A stretch of 64,000 bases of DNA from a bacterium (GCA_030688365.1 JAUYIE010000005.1:1-64000); one strand, 5' to 3'. Positions 52,016-60,538 are shown, numbered from the stretch's first letter. Numbers and translations: made by a program. Notes: generated by a model from the letters alone, not told the origin.

Positions 52016-52699
52016 TTATGTATTAATAATACTACGCGTTTCTTCTAAAAATGCCTTATTCAACGAGTAATTCATTCTCATAGGCCCCAATATTCCCAAA
52101 AGACATACCATATCGTTGAGAGTATACCGCATCACAAGTGTACTGCAAGCAGGGCCAAAACAACTTTGAGAGCCAATATATACAGATACATCATCTTTTT
52201 CGTCGTTTAGGACTTCCTCCAGCACGCGATCAAGGTGATCAATCAACCCTGTAATATCAGCCAAAAGCTCTTGTTTGCAGAATTCCGGTTTACTCACAAG
52301 ATGAGACAAACCAGTATAATACGTATCATTTCGGCCAAACGCGATATATATCATCTCACCCGTATTTTCCGCAATATATTGCGCGACTGCTTTAAGATTT
52401 TCACGATTCATAGACGGAATACGATGCGCAATCTCCTGTGCCAGTTTTGGCGACAATGAAGTCATACCCAGTGATTTGACGTATGCTTGATATCCTTTTT
52501 CACTCGGTATGCGACCCGCAGAAGTATGCGGTTTTTCAAGATACCCTTCTTCTTCAAGCTCTGCCATGATATTTCGTACTGTCGCGGGGCTCACACAGGG
52601 ATTATGTACCCCCGCCAAATAACCGGAGGAAATGGGTTGTCCGGTTGAAATATAATGCTCAATGAGCTCGTCCAAAAGTGAAAAATGCCGTAAATTCAT
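52016..52699 (-). CDS. hrcA: Heat-inducible repressor HrcA (short form)
   Basis: 227 residues from the ATG at 52699. N-terminal winged helix (SLLDELIEHYISTGQPISSGYLAG, VSPATVRNIMAELEEEGYLEKPHTSAGRIPSEKGYQ) is canonical. Typical HrcA has about 340 residues, so much of the GAF-like/insert region is missing; the C-terminus still has GPMRMNYSLNKAFL, the family's ending motif. A CIRCE operator precedes it, so it likely autoregulates. Confidence 0.93.
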   Translation of the reverse strand: MNLRHFSLLDELIEHYISTGQPISSGYLAGVHNPCVSPATVRNIMAELEEEGYLEKPHTSAGRIPSEKGYQAYVKSLGMTSLSPKLAQEIAHRIPSMNRENLKAVAQYIAENTGEMIYIAFGRNDTYYTGLSHLVSKPEFCKQELLADITGLIDHLDRVLEEVLNDEKDDVSVYIGSQSCFGPACSTLVMRYTLNDMVCLLGILGPMRMNYSLNKAFLEETRSIINT

Positions 52700-52701
52700 A
52701 G

Positions 52702-52728
52702 TTAGCACTCTCGTTATTTGACTGCTAA
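52702..52728 (-). promoter_or_regulatory. CIRCE operator
   Basis: TTAGCAGTC-N9-GAGTGCTAA on the minus strand, one mismatch from the consensus TTAGCACTC-N9-GAGTGCTAA. It lies between the -10 and the hrcA ATG, covering the expected transcription start. Confidence 0.93.
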
Positions 52729-52732
52729 CTGT

Positions 52733-52761
52733 ATATTAAAAAAAAATAGGAAATATGTCAA
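52733..52761 (-). promoter_or_regulatory. Promoter of the hrcA-grpE-hsp20-dnaK-dnaJ operon
   Basis: -35 TTGACA (complement of 52756-52761), 17-nt spacer, -10 TAATAT (complement of 52733-52738). Confidence 0.85.
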
Positions 52762-52777
52762 GAGTTGAAAATCAGAC

Positions 52778-52806
52778 AAAAAAAATGGCTCACAAATGGT
52801 AAGCCA
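52778..52806 (-). terminator. Terminator of the orphan gene at 52811-53524
   Basis: Minus-strand stem TGGCTTAC/GTGAGCCA (one G-T pair) with a CATTT loop, followed by eight T. Confidence 0.85.
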
Positions 52807-52810
52807 AGAA

Positions 52811-53524
52811 TTACACATACGCAAGACCTGATGAAAACATGCTATCAACATATTCTTCATCATTATTATTTTTTTGAAATAACGGATCTTGCGCAAATGC
52901 TTTTTGCGCATCCGCCCGCGCGGATTTTAGATACGTTTTACCCCACACAAAATTTCTTTCATGTGATAAAATTTTTTTGTACTCTGGTATGGTTTCCAAA
53001 TAACCATGCTTTTCCCAGACTTTATACAAATCAGCTAACAATTTATTAATACTATGAACATCTCTCCTTTTCAGGCGATGTGACATAGCTTTTGCATATT
53101 CACTGGTAAGTAACTCCGGATCCAACGCATATTCATTGTATTCCCTAAGGCACCTCTCTTCTTGCATATCCAGACGATATGCATGAGAAATAGCACAAAT
53201 GAACGATGGATTGTATGTTGGCATAAGCTCTTGCTTTCTACAGCTCGCGTATATTGCCTGTCGTAAACAGCGCGGAGTAGGATTTTTTGCCTGAATTACG
53301 TGTTGAAAAATTCTTAATCTATACCGTACCTCTTTTTCCGGTATATCATACTTTAATCCAAGCCAGAGAATTTCTTCCTCATCACTTTCGTATCCTTCCA
53401 TATATTTCTCTGGAAACATTATCAACAAGAACGTGCCCCGATAATTCTCAGGAATATTATTTTCTCGTGATAACCTCTCAATCTCTTGCCGAATCTGTTT
53501 TTTAGTTACCTTCCTCTCCTGCAT
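52811..53524 (-). CDS. Orphan helical protein of unknown function
   Basis: 237 residues from the ATG at 53524, supported by a GGGGG purine tract 6 bases upstream. Helical and charged, with no membrane segment; several Cys and Tyr (CRKQELMPTYNPSFICAI, EERCLREYNEYAL). No family recognised. It has its own terminator; a promoter is not obvious in the gap shared with the divergent gene. Confidence 0.6.
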   Translation of the reverse strand: MQERKVTKKQIRQEIERLSRENNIPENYRGTFLLIMFPEKYMEGYESDEEEILWLGLKYDIPEKEVRYRLRIFQHVIQAKNPTPRCLRQAIYASCRKQELMPTYNPSFICAISHAYRLDMQEERCLREYNEYALDPELLTSEYAKAMSHRLKRRDVHSINKLLADLYKVWEKHGYLETIPEYKKILSHERNFVWGKTYLKSARADAQKAFAQDPLFQKNNNDEEYVDSMFSSGLAYV

Positions 53525-53621
53525 CGTGTTCCCCCTTTTATTATAATAATTTTTAATATACGATTCGCATAGTGTACACACACTACAATAAAAAAATAGT
53601 TTTGACAAGGGAAAGGAATCC

Positions 53622-53662
53622 TTGACAATCAGTACCTATAGAATACACTAGCCATTAGGAGG
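53622..53662 (+). promoter_or_regulatory. Promoter and ribosome site of the small membrane gene
   Basis: -35 TTGACA (53622-53627), 16-nt spacer, -10 TACACT (53644-53649), AGGAGG (53657-53662) 9 bases before the ATG. A second TTGACA lies at 53602-53607. Confidence 0.65.
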
Positions 53663-53671
53663 TACGTTGAA

Positions 53672-54031
53672 ATGAATAAAAAGTTGATTGAAAAATGGTT
53701 TCCAACTATAAGCCATTTTTTATACGATTTTGATGATAGAGTACAGGTTCAGCCAGTTTTTATAGGAATCATACTTTTTTTAGGCACAGGACTGGCCTTT
53801 GCTACACTTTATAGAATCCGACCAATGGAAAGACCATACATTATGATGTTTTTTTGGATTGTGATTGTATGGTGCATCTATCGGGTATGTGCTGCTCTAA
53901 TAGAGATGTGGCAAAATAAAAAAGATAAGAAAGCATTCTTCGATGGCCGAAAAAAAATTGGCATCGTAGTATTTTTATCAATTATATTAACGATTATTAG
54001 TGGACTCATATATCTACCATACATCTCTTAG
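53672..54031 (+). CDS. Orphan membrane protein
   Basis: 119 residues with three hydrophobic segments (about 28-46, 55-74 and 95-118) and a charged loop KKDKKAFFDGRKK before the last. No family recognised. Strong promoter, AGGAGG ribosome site and a terminator make it a single-gene unit, divergent from the preceding orphan. Confidence 0.6.
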   Translation: MNKKLIEKWFPTISHFLYDFDDRVQVQPVFIGIILFLGTGLAFATLYRIRPMERPYIMMFFWIVIVWCIYRVCAALIEMWQNKKDKKAFFDGRKKIGIVVFLSIILTIISGLIYLPYIS

Positions 54032-54064
54032 ACGTCCATTAATAATCCTGTATTAAAAAGAGAA

Positions 54065-54089
54065 CCTCTTAAATCAAGAGGATTTTTTT
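54065..54089 (+). terminator. Terminator of the orphan membrane gene
   Basis: Stem CCTCTT/AAGAGG with a 5-nt loop, followed by ATTTTTTTT. Confidence 0.85.
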
Positions 54090-54568
54090 TACCCTACCTG
54101 CTCAAATGGTTTATTTTCTTCAATCGCCTCCAAAAATTGTTTTGCGCCAAGACCATCATGTTTATCAGCACGCAATATTTGTGTATAGAGTTCTTTCGCT
54201 TTTTCCATTGCACCGGAACGGTAATGCAGGTGCGCAAGCCCAATCAATGCACGCATAGCCGGTCGATCTTCTTTTTTGAACCAATCCAACCGTTTTGGCC
54301 ACCGCCCTCCTTCATAATATTGATCAAGTAGATATTTTGCTTCTCGATACCATCGTGTCGCTTCAAAAAAATCTTTGTGCATGAGATTGACTGCCCCCAT
54401 ACCGTTGTGCGCTTCCACCACATCCAAAACACCGATCTGTGGATCGTCCTCATTTTCCAACACTTCGCGAAAGTGTTCTTCAGCCCTATCAAAATTGCCG
54501 ATCTCATACGCACCCCATCCTTCGGCAATCAGATGGCTATATTTAGTGGTAAGGAGAGCTAAAAGCAT
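54089..54568 (-). CDS. TPR-repeat protein
   Basis: 159 residues. At least three tetratricopeptide units are visible: AEGWGAYEIGNFDRAEEHFREVLEN, AHNGMGAVNLMHKDFFEATRWYREA, and LAHLHYRSGAMEKAKELYTQIL, with the usual G-Y and A-P-like positions. It is a protein-interaction scaffold in the cytoplasm; the partner is unknown. It is divergent from tsaC. Confidence 0.85.
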   Translation of the reverse strand: MLLALLTTKYSHLIAEGWGAYEIGNFDRAEEHFREVLENEDDPQIGVLDVVEAHNGMGAVNLMHKDFFEATRWYREAKYLLDQYYEGGRWPKRLDWFKKEDRPAMRALIGLAHLHYRSGAMEKAKELYTQILRADKHDGLGAKQFLEAIEENKPFEQVG

Positions 54569-54642
54569 ATACGTTTATTATAGCATTTTTTATGACATCA
54601 TGCATTGAATACAGTCCTCTCTCGTGTATACTGCAATATTAT

Positions 54643-55185
54643 ATGAAAATAGTAGATAAACAATGGGTCAAAGACAACATAGCCACCATCCTATCGTCTC
54701 TCAAACGAGGTGACATTGTCATTTATCCCACTGATACGATTTATGGCATCGGATGCAATGCTTTGAATAAAACAAGCGTCCAAACACTTCGTTCATTAAA
54801 AAAGCGTCCAGAAAAGCCACTTTCAATCATTGCACCATCAAAACAATGGATTGAAGAATATTTTGTCGTACCTTCTGCTGGACTTGATGTATTACCTGGC
54901 CCCGTTACGTTGATTATAGAACCTCGTGACCCGTCATTTTTTCCAAAAATCCTCCACCCGGACACTGATAATATTGGCGTACGTCTCCTTGATCATTGGT
55001 GGCAGGACGTCATTACACAACTTGGCTTCCCGTGTGTCACCACATCAGTCAATGTTTCTGATGAACCACACATGATCAGTGTTGATGACATTCCCTCTTC
55101 TTTTCGCGAACACGTCGTATACTGCATCTACGAAGGCCCGATCAACGGTGTCTCAAGTAAAAAAATTTCGCTTTCTACAACATAA
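54643..55185 (+). CDS. tsaC: Threonylcarbamoyl-AMP synthase (YrdC/Sua5 family)
   Basis: 180 residues from the ATG at 54643. YrdC core: IVIYPTDTIYGIGCNA, KRPEKPLSII, LPGPVTLIIE, IGVRLLDHWW and PCVTTSVNVSDEP. It makes the threonylcarbamoyl group for t6A37 in ANN-decoding tRNAs. It lacks the Sua5 C-terminal domain. The 3' end overlaps the convergent glycosyltransferase gene by 11 bases. Confidence 0.95.
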   Translation: MKIVDKQWVKDNIATILSSLKRGDIVIYPTDTIYGIGCNALNKTSVQTLRSLKKRPEKPLSIIAPSKQWIEEYFVVPSAGLDVLPGPVTLIIEPRDPSFFPKILHPDTDNIGVRLLDHWWQDVITQLGFPCVTTSVNVSDEPHMISVDDIPSSFREHVVYCIYEGPINGVSSKKISLSTT

Positions 55186-56077
55186 ACAATCTCTGCCGTA
55201 TTGCTTCCTTATATACATAATACCTGCGTAACACCACATACACTGGCCATTTTGTAAAAAAAATCTTGATGTCCCGTTTGCCGTGCATGAGATAGCGTAT
55301 GAAAAGCAATGGGATAAAAATCAGCGCGGTCAGTATATAGATATAGTCTTTTGGGTTCACTATAACGCCATATTTCACCGGTGGACCAAACACCTGATAG
55401 TGATGGGGATATTTTTTCTTTAGCACCGGCCATACCGATGCATTGACTGCCGATCGTAGCAGTGATTTCACTGTCCAATCCATCGCTTGGTGAGATACGA
55501 TAGCGTTTGGTACTCGTTTGAAAGAAAAACCCTTGCTCACAGCGCGGATAGCCATTTCTGAATCTTCGTTGTTATAATCAAAAAAATCCCCATCAAAACC
55601 GCCACATACATCAAAGACTTTTTTTTGATACGCAACATTGCACCCCATCGGCCATTTGGCATCTTTGTTGGAAACCAATCGTTCAGGAAAATATCCTCTG
55701 TAATCTTTGCTCACATAAAAGGTTTGCCCAATTACAAGGCCTATATTTTCATTTTCAAAACCACCCACCAAAGCAGTAAGCCAATCCTTTGTAACCACGC
55801 AATCATCATCAGTAAACGCAATGATATCATATCGTGCGTTCGCTATACCTGTATTTCTTGCCTCGCTCAAACCCTTGTTGTACGCGTGACGGATGACACG
55901 AATTTTTTCATTTGAAAGACTGTTCAAAAAATCAACCGTATTATCACTTGATCCATCATCTACAACGACGATTTCATACTGTGAAAAATTAATATCCAAA
56001 AGTGCCGGAATACACTTTTTTAAGTATCCAAGCCTGTTGTATGTACACACAACGATTGAACACGATGTCGTATCCAT
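55175..56077 (-). CDS. Glycosyltransferase family 2
   Basis: 300 residues from the ATG at 56077 (MDTTSCSIVV). GT-A motifs: VVCTYNRLGYLKKCI, VVDDGSSDNTV, NKGLSEARNTGIA, FTDDDCVV (DDD metal site), NNEDSEMAIRA. The C-terminus carries one hydrophobic segment (YIYILTALIFIPLLFIRYLM) and is basic, so the enzyme is membrane-associated. Confidence 0.92.
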   Translation of the reverse strand: MDTTSCSIVVCTYNRLGYLKKCIPALLDINFSQYEIVVVDDGSSDNTVDFLNSLSNEKIRVIRHAYNKGLSEARNTGIANARYDIIAFTDDDCVVTKDWLTALVGGFENENIGLVIGQTFYVSKDYRGYFPERLVSNKDAKWPMGCNVAYQKKVFDVCGGFDGDFFDYNNEDSEMAIRAVSKGFSFKRVPNAIVSHQAMDWTVKSLLRSAVNASVWPVLKKKYPHHYQVFGPPVKYGVIVNPKDYIYILTALIFIPLLFIRYLMHGKRDIKIFFTKWPVYVVLRRYYVYKEAIRQRLFML

Positions 56078-56227
56078 GCGATTATTCTTCACCAATAACG
56101 TTGACAACGGTACCTTTATAAGGTTCGTATTTCCCAAGTTTTATATCAGACATAGGGTGTATAAGTAAATAATTATAAGGGTACTCCTTGAATATAAAGA
56201 AGACAATGCATACTATTGCTTTTTTTC

Positions 56228-56256
56228 TTGACAGGTGAACACTCGTTCACTTATAC
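56228..56256 (+). promoter_or_regulatory. SOS promoter with LexA box
   Basis: -35 TTGACA (56228-56233), -10 TTATAC (56251-56256). Between them lies the perfect dyad GTGAACACTCGTTCAC (56235-56250), of the GAAC-N4-GTTC type recognised by Gram-positive LexA. Repressor binding would block the spacer, so lexA should be autoregulated. Confidence 0.85.
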
Positions 56257-56266
56257 TGATACTACT

Positions 56267-56830
56267 ATGAATAAACATTTCAAAAAAATCGCTAACTTCT
56301 ACAAGAGACATCGTCGTATGCCCAGCTATAGCGAAATCATGAAAAGCACAGGCATCAAATCAAAAAACGCGGTGTTCAAGGTCATAGAAAAGATGGTCAC
56401 CGCTGGTCTTGTACAAAAAGATACCACAGGTAGGATTATCCCCCTTCCCGCACTTTTTTCTATCCGTGTGTTGGGAACCGTTACCGCGGGATGGCCGTCC
56501 CCTGCCGAGGAAGAGTTGAGCGACACCATGAATATGGATGAATACCTTATTGACAACCGCGATGCGACCTACTTACTCAAAGTCAATGGAGATTCCATGA
56601 TAGACGCAGGCATCATGCAAGGAGATATGGTGCTCGTAGAGCGAGGCGTCGCTCCTCATCATGGCGATATCGTGATTGCTGAAATAGATCACGAGTGGAC
56701 CATGAAATATTATCAAAAGAAAAACGGCGCGGTCTGGCTGGTGCCTGCAAACAAAAAATATACACCAATAAAAGCGCAAGAAGAGCTCAATATTGCCGCG
56801 ATCGTCAAAGCAGTCGTACGAAAATACTAA
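56267..56830 (+). CDS. lexA: LexA repressor
   Basis: 187 residues from the ATG at 56267. N-terminal winged helix (FKKIANFYKRHRRMPSYSEI, NAVFKVIEKMVTAGLV), then an S24 peptidase domain with cleavage site Ala74-Gly75 (TVTAGWP), Ser110 in NGDSM and Lys147 in TMKYY. RecA-stimulated self-cleavage would derepress the SOS regulon. The Y-family polymerase gene follows after 11 bases, so both are induced together. Confidence 0.95.
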   Translation: MNKHFKKIANFYKRHRRMPSYSEIMKSTGIKSKNAVFKVIEKMVTAGLVQKDTTGRIIPLPALFSIRVLGTVTAGWPSPAEEELSDTMNMDEYLIDNRDATYLLKVNGDSMIDAGIMQGDMVLVERGVAPHHGDIVIAEIDHEWTMKYYQKKNGAVWLVPANKKYTPIKAQEELNIAAIVKAVVRKY

Positions 56831-56841
56831 TCTATCCTCCC

Positions 56842-58137
56842 ATGGCATCATTTTCTCGCGCTATTATTCATATTGACGGCGATGCATTTTTTGCCTCCTG
56901 CGAACAATCCCGTAATCCCGCGCTTGCCGGCAAACCAGTCATCACCGGCAAAGAACGTGGCATCGCATCTTCCATGAGCTATGAAGCCAAAGCAAAAGGC
57001 GTCACTCGTGCCATGCGTCTTTTTGAAATCAAACAACTCTGTCCTGATGCGGTCATCCTTCCTTCCGACTATGAAACCTACAGCATCCTTTCAAAACGGT
57101 TCTTTGATATTGTGCGCAGGTATACCGCCGATGTGGAAGAATACAGCATTGACGAATGTTTTGCCGACTTGACAGGCCTTGATACCGTACGCGGATGCTC
57201 ATATGAAACTATCGTACAGGATATCCAACGCGTACTTTTTGATGAGCTAGGATTTACGTTTTCCATTGGCGTGGGCCCAAACAAACTCATTGCAAAGATT
57301 GGCTCAAAATGGAAAAAACCGTTTGGCATCACCGTCATTTCCAAAGATATTATTGACCACCATCTCGCGTCTATACCCGTCGGAAAGATTTGGGGTATCG
57401 GACCACAGACCACGTCCTTGCTTGCCACACGAGGCATATTCACCGCACTTGAGTTTAAACAAAAATCAAAAGATTGGATCACTTACCACCTTTCCAAACC
57501 GTTTTATGAATTATGGCTTGAGATGCATGGACTTTCTATCCTCCCCCTCAATATTAAAGAAAAAGAACGCTATGACTCCATTCAAAAAGTAAAAACATTT
57601 ACTCCCCCATCATCTGATAAAAAATTTATATATGCGCAACTTTCAAAAAATATTGAAAGCGCGTGCATCAAAGTACGAAAATACAATCTTGCTACTAAGG
57701 AAGTGTATTTTTTCCTCCGCACACAAGAGTTTCACGATGAATGGCAAAAGATAGTCCTCCCGCGCTACACTTCGTTTCCTCATGAGATCATCAAAGCATG
57801 TGAGGTGCCATTTAATCGTATATTTGACTGTCGCGCTCAATATCGTTCTACTGGTATCACTATGACAAAGCTCCTACAAAATCCGTATGCCCAACGTGAT
57901 ATGTTTGGGGAATATGTACAACAAGAAAAACTCGCACGCCTCTATGAAGGCGTGGATGCTATGAGAAAAAAATACGGTAAATATACAATATTGCTCGGTT
58001 CAAGTCTGATGGCAAAAAAATTTTCGCGACATCTGGGCGCGCGCGGTGACGCACCGGCACGAGCACATACACTTTTTAAAGGTGAGACCCAGCGCAAACG
58101 ACTCAACATACCTATGTTTATGGGTAAAGTGAAGTGA
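56842..58137 (+). CDS. Y-family DNA polymerase (DinB/UmuC-like)
   Basis: 431 residues from the ATG at 56842; the longer frame overlaps lexA. Catalytic residues D12 in HIDGDAFFASC and D104/E105 in EEYSIDECFADL, fingers/palm motif SMSYEAKAKG, and the HhH region KIWGIGPQTTSLL, with a little-finger domain to the end. It does translesion synthesis in the SOS response. The lexA-polymerase arrangement resembles umuDC. The stop is TGA. Confidence 0.95.
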   Translation: MASFSRAIIHIDGDAFFASCEQSRNPALAGKPVITGKERGIASSMSYEAKAKGVTRAMRLFEIKQLCPDAVILPSDYETYSILSKRFFDIVRRYTADVEEYSIDECFADLTGLDTVRGCSYETIVQDIQRVLFDELGFTFSIGVGPNKLIAKIGSKWKKPFGITVISKDIIDHHLASIPVGKIWGIGPQTTSLLATRGIFTALEFKQKSKDWITYHLSKPFYELWLEMHGLSILPLNIKEKERYDSIQKVKTFTPPSSDKKFIYAQLSKNIESACIKVRKYNLATKEVYFFLRTQEFHDEWQKIVLPRYTSFPHEIIKACEVPFNRIFDCRAQYRSTGITMTKLLQNPYAQRDMFGEYVQQEKLARLYEGVDAMRKKYGKYTILLGSSLMAKKFSRHLGARGDAPARAHTLFKGETQRKRLNIPMFMGKVK

Positions 58138-58650
58138 TTAGTCACGTGCAAATACGATCGGTATTTCTAATGCATCGTCATGTTCCGGCAATCCGGATGG
58201 ATTATCTTTGCGCAGGATGAGTGTCCCTGCATCACTATAGACATCCTTGTCCACAGTAAAAGTCAATGTGGTCTCAAATGGCACGAACTCCGTAGTCATC
58301 CAATCTCCTTTTGCTTGCGCGATACTGTGCGCGATGATCTTACCATCCCAATCAATCAGCACGACGGGAAAACTTGCCTCAAAAAACCAAGAACCACGAG
58401 CTTTACCTTGCACTATCAACGGACTGCTGATGCTTTGCCCAGGACGAGGAGACGCAAGTTGAATAAGCTCATCGTTTGTTGTTTGGTCCATTTCCAAGAC
58501 ATGATCTTTCTCAATCGGAATGACCATTGAGACAGGATCAGTCGCTAGATGTTCTTCTGTTTCTCTGGTTGATATATAAATAAAAAAACCGAGACAGCAG
58601 AGTAATAAAAAACCACCAATAATCAAAATCATACGCATAGTTTTAGACAT
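58138..58650 (-). CDS. Membrane-anchored Gmad2 domain protein
   Basis: 170 residues with an N-terminal helix (about 6-26) and a C-terminal immunoglobulin-like Gmad2 domain: SPRPGQSISSPLIVQGKARGSWFFEASFPVVLIDWDGKI, then GDWMTTEFVPFETTLTF. Domain known from spore-germination and envelope proteins. Its role here is unknown. Convergent with the polymerase gene; the two stops abut. Confidence 0.75.
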   Translation of the reverse strand: MSKTMRMILIIGGFLLLCCLGFFIYISTRETEEHLATDPVSMVIPIEKDHVLEMDQTTNDELIQLASPRPGQSISSPLIVQGKARGSWFFEASFPVVLIDWDGKIIAHSIAQAKGDWMTTEFVPFETTLTFTVDKDVYSDAGTLILRKDNPSGLPEHDDALEIPIVFARD

Positions 58651-58753
58651 ATATCACCACTGTACTCCTCGTAAGCAATTTTGTATAGAACTGTGTTTAT
58701 TCATCTTCCTGTGGGCAATTGCGGAGAACCAAAGAGATACTAGGTGGGGAGAT

Positions 58754-58866
58754 AATTGGTTTGAGCCGACTCCGCAAGGGAAATTCATGTTTCAAGTGGC
58801 GTTTGGGCAGAGTAAATATTTTTCAGATAGTCTTGTTGAAAATGTAAAACGGAGCTCGGTCTTGTA
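58754..58866 (+). pseudogene. Serine recombinase fragment
   Basis: Frame encoding NWFEPTPQGKFMFQV then FGQSKYFSDSLVENVKR, matching residues about 109-139 of the island recombinase, then a stop. The rest of the gene is missing. It keeps the Trp codon TGG at the site where the island copy has TGA. Between it and tRNA-Glu are about 300 bases with no intact gene. Confidence 0.8.
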
Positions 58867-59165
58867 AAAAGAAAGTGGGAACATGAGGCAATTTCTTCAA
58901 GAGGAGACGTTGTTCAAAATCTTAAAGTTAATATTAAAGAGACAGGTACTCTATTCTTCTATCAAATACCAAATATCAATATTTCATTCTATCCCTATCA
59001 ACAGGGTTACCAAAACAGCAAAATGGACAAAGACAAAACCCTTTCAATACATTGGGGTGAACTCTGGGATTTTACAAGGGAAACAAAGGCGGATTTTGAA
59101 TGCAGGGGCGGGGCGTACGCGCCAGATGGCGCGATGGATTTTGAAAAAAATAATCTTGTAACTCT
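58867..59165. other. Decayed stretch between recombinase fragment and tRNA-Glu
   Basis: No intact gene. A plus-strand frame near 59050-59150 encodes GELWDF and TRETKADFECRGG, loosely like the WDF region of recombinase tails, and it abuts the tRNA. Probably the leftover end of an old element. Confidence 0.4.
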
Positions 59166-59240
59166 TGGTAGTCCCACGGGGAATCGAACCCCGATTTGGT
59201 CCGTGAGAGGGACCCGTCCTAACCGTTAGACGATGGGACC
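59166..59240 (-). tRNA. trnE: tRNA-Glu (anticodon CTC)
   Basis: Acceptor GGTCCCA pairing TGGGACT, D-arm TCGTCTAACGGTTAGGA, anticodon arm GGTCC-CTCTCAC-GGACC, T-arm GGGGTTCGATTCCCC, discriminator A and an encoded CCA (complement of 59166-59168). It begins 5 bases after the murF stop and is presumably transcribed with the operon. Confidence 0.95.
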
Positions 59241-59245
59241 ATGTG

Positions 59246-60538
59246 TTATGACCACTCTGCGCTTTGTCGTACGAGAAGCTCACCTGCACGAAGTGGCTCG
59301 GCCATGATTTCCTTTGTGATGCGTTCCATGCGCATACCTTGCGACCCTTTTATCAAGACTACATCACCTTTACGCATAAGATTTTGTACATTTTTTTGCG
59401 CATCAATTGACGTATCAAACCACGAGATAGCGCTTTTGTCAACGCCTGCCTTTTCTGCTGATTGGGCAATCATACGTCCTCCCACACCGACAGTCACCAG
59501 CAAATCGATTCCCAGAGATGCCACCATGCGTCCCACTTCTTTATGCGCCCCGTCAGTCAAAGAACCAAGCTCAAGCATGTCGCCTAGCACCGCAATCTTT
59601 CGTGCAGTGGCAACCAAGCGAAACCCCGCCAATGTTTCCAATGCGACATTCATCGCCAACGGTGATGCGTTGTACGTATCATCTATCACCAATGTACGCT
59701 TGATTCCCGGTAGTACATTCATCCTTCCTTGCGGACAGGAATACTCTCGCAATGCGAGTGCCGATTCCGTCAAGGAGAGATCATACACGATACCGACACA
59801 TACAGCGGTAGCGACTGCATAGACATGTTGCATGCCAATCATATCAGTAAGCTCTACATCGGCCTCTTGATCCTTATATAACAACTTCACCACCATGCCG
59901 ATCAACTGTCGATCGTCAGGATCAAACTCTGTATGTTGATGCACATGCGCGATGCGTACGTCCGCACGGTTTGCGGTTCCAAATGTCATAACGCGCGCTT
60001 TTGTTTTTTCAACTAACGACATGACACGCGCGTCGTCGGCGTTTAAAATAGCCCACGATTGCAATTGATGCATATTGCGAATCAATGTTCCTTTTTCCTC
60101 CACCACTGCTTCCAGTGATCCAAATTTTTCCAGATGAGCCGGCGCTATGGTCGTGATCACACTGACTTTTGGTGTCGCGATGTCCATCAGATACGCGATA
60201 TCGCCGGGCTTATCAGCACCCATTTCTAAAATCAGCATCCATGGATAATTTTTTGCATAATGAAACAGTAATCCCAGTCCTTTCCACAAAAGTAATAACC
60301 ACCCACCGATAGAACGCCCCGCGCTTTGTGAACCCAATACCACCAGTGGTAATCCTATTTCATTGTTATAGTTCTTCACCGACGCGCGCACCAAATAGTT
60401 TGTTTTCAACACAGTAAAAATTGCTTCTTTCGCCAACGTTTTACCAACACTGCCGGTAATACCAATGATCTCGGGCTTATATTTTCGTAATACGGCCCGA
60501 GCAAGGTTATAGAGCAATTGTTGGATAATAGTTTTCAT
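59246..60538 (-). CDS. murF: UDP-MurNAc-tripeptide D-Ala-D-Ala ligase MurF
   Basis: 430 residues. P-loop GITGSVGKT near residue 26, the Mur-ligase central domain with MGADKPGDIAYL and ITTIAPAHLEKFGS, then VIDDTYNASPLAM and the C-terminal domain (AVLGDMLELG). Adds D-Ala-D-Ala to the cytoplasmic precursor. Follows ftsI by 3 bases. Confidence 0.96.
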   Translation of the reverse strand: MKTIIQQLLYNLARAVLRKYKPEIIGITGSVGKTLAKEAIFTVLKTNYLVRASVKNYNNEIGLPLVVLGSQSAGRSIGGWLLLLWKGLGLLFHYAKNYPWMLILEMGADKPGDIAYLMDIATPKVSVITTIAPAHLEKFGSLEAVVEEKGTLIRNMHQLQSWAILNADDARVMSLVEKTKARVMTFGTANRADVRIAHVHQHTEFDPDDRQLIGMVVKLLYKDQEADVELTDMIGMQHVYAVATAVCVGIVYDLSLTESALALREYSCPQGRMNVLPGIKRTLVIDDTYNASPLAMNVALETLAGFRLVATARKIAVLGDMLELGSLTDGAHKEVGRMVASLGIDLLVTVGVGGRMIAQSAEKAGVDKSAISWFDTSIDAQKNVQNLMRKGDVVLIKGSQGMRMERITKEIMAEPLRAGELLVRQSAEWS

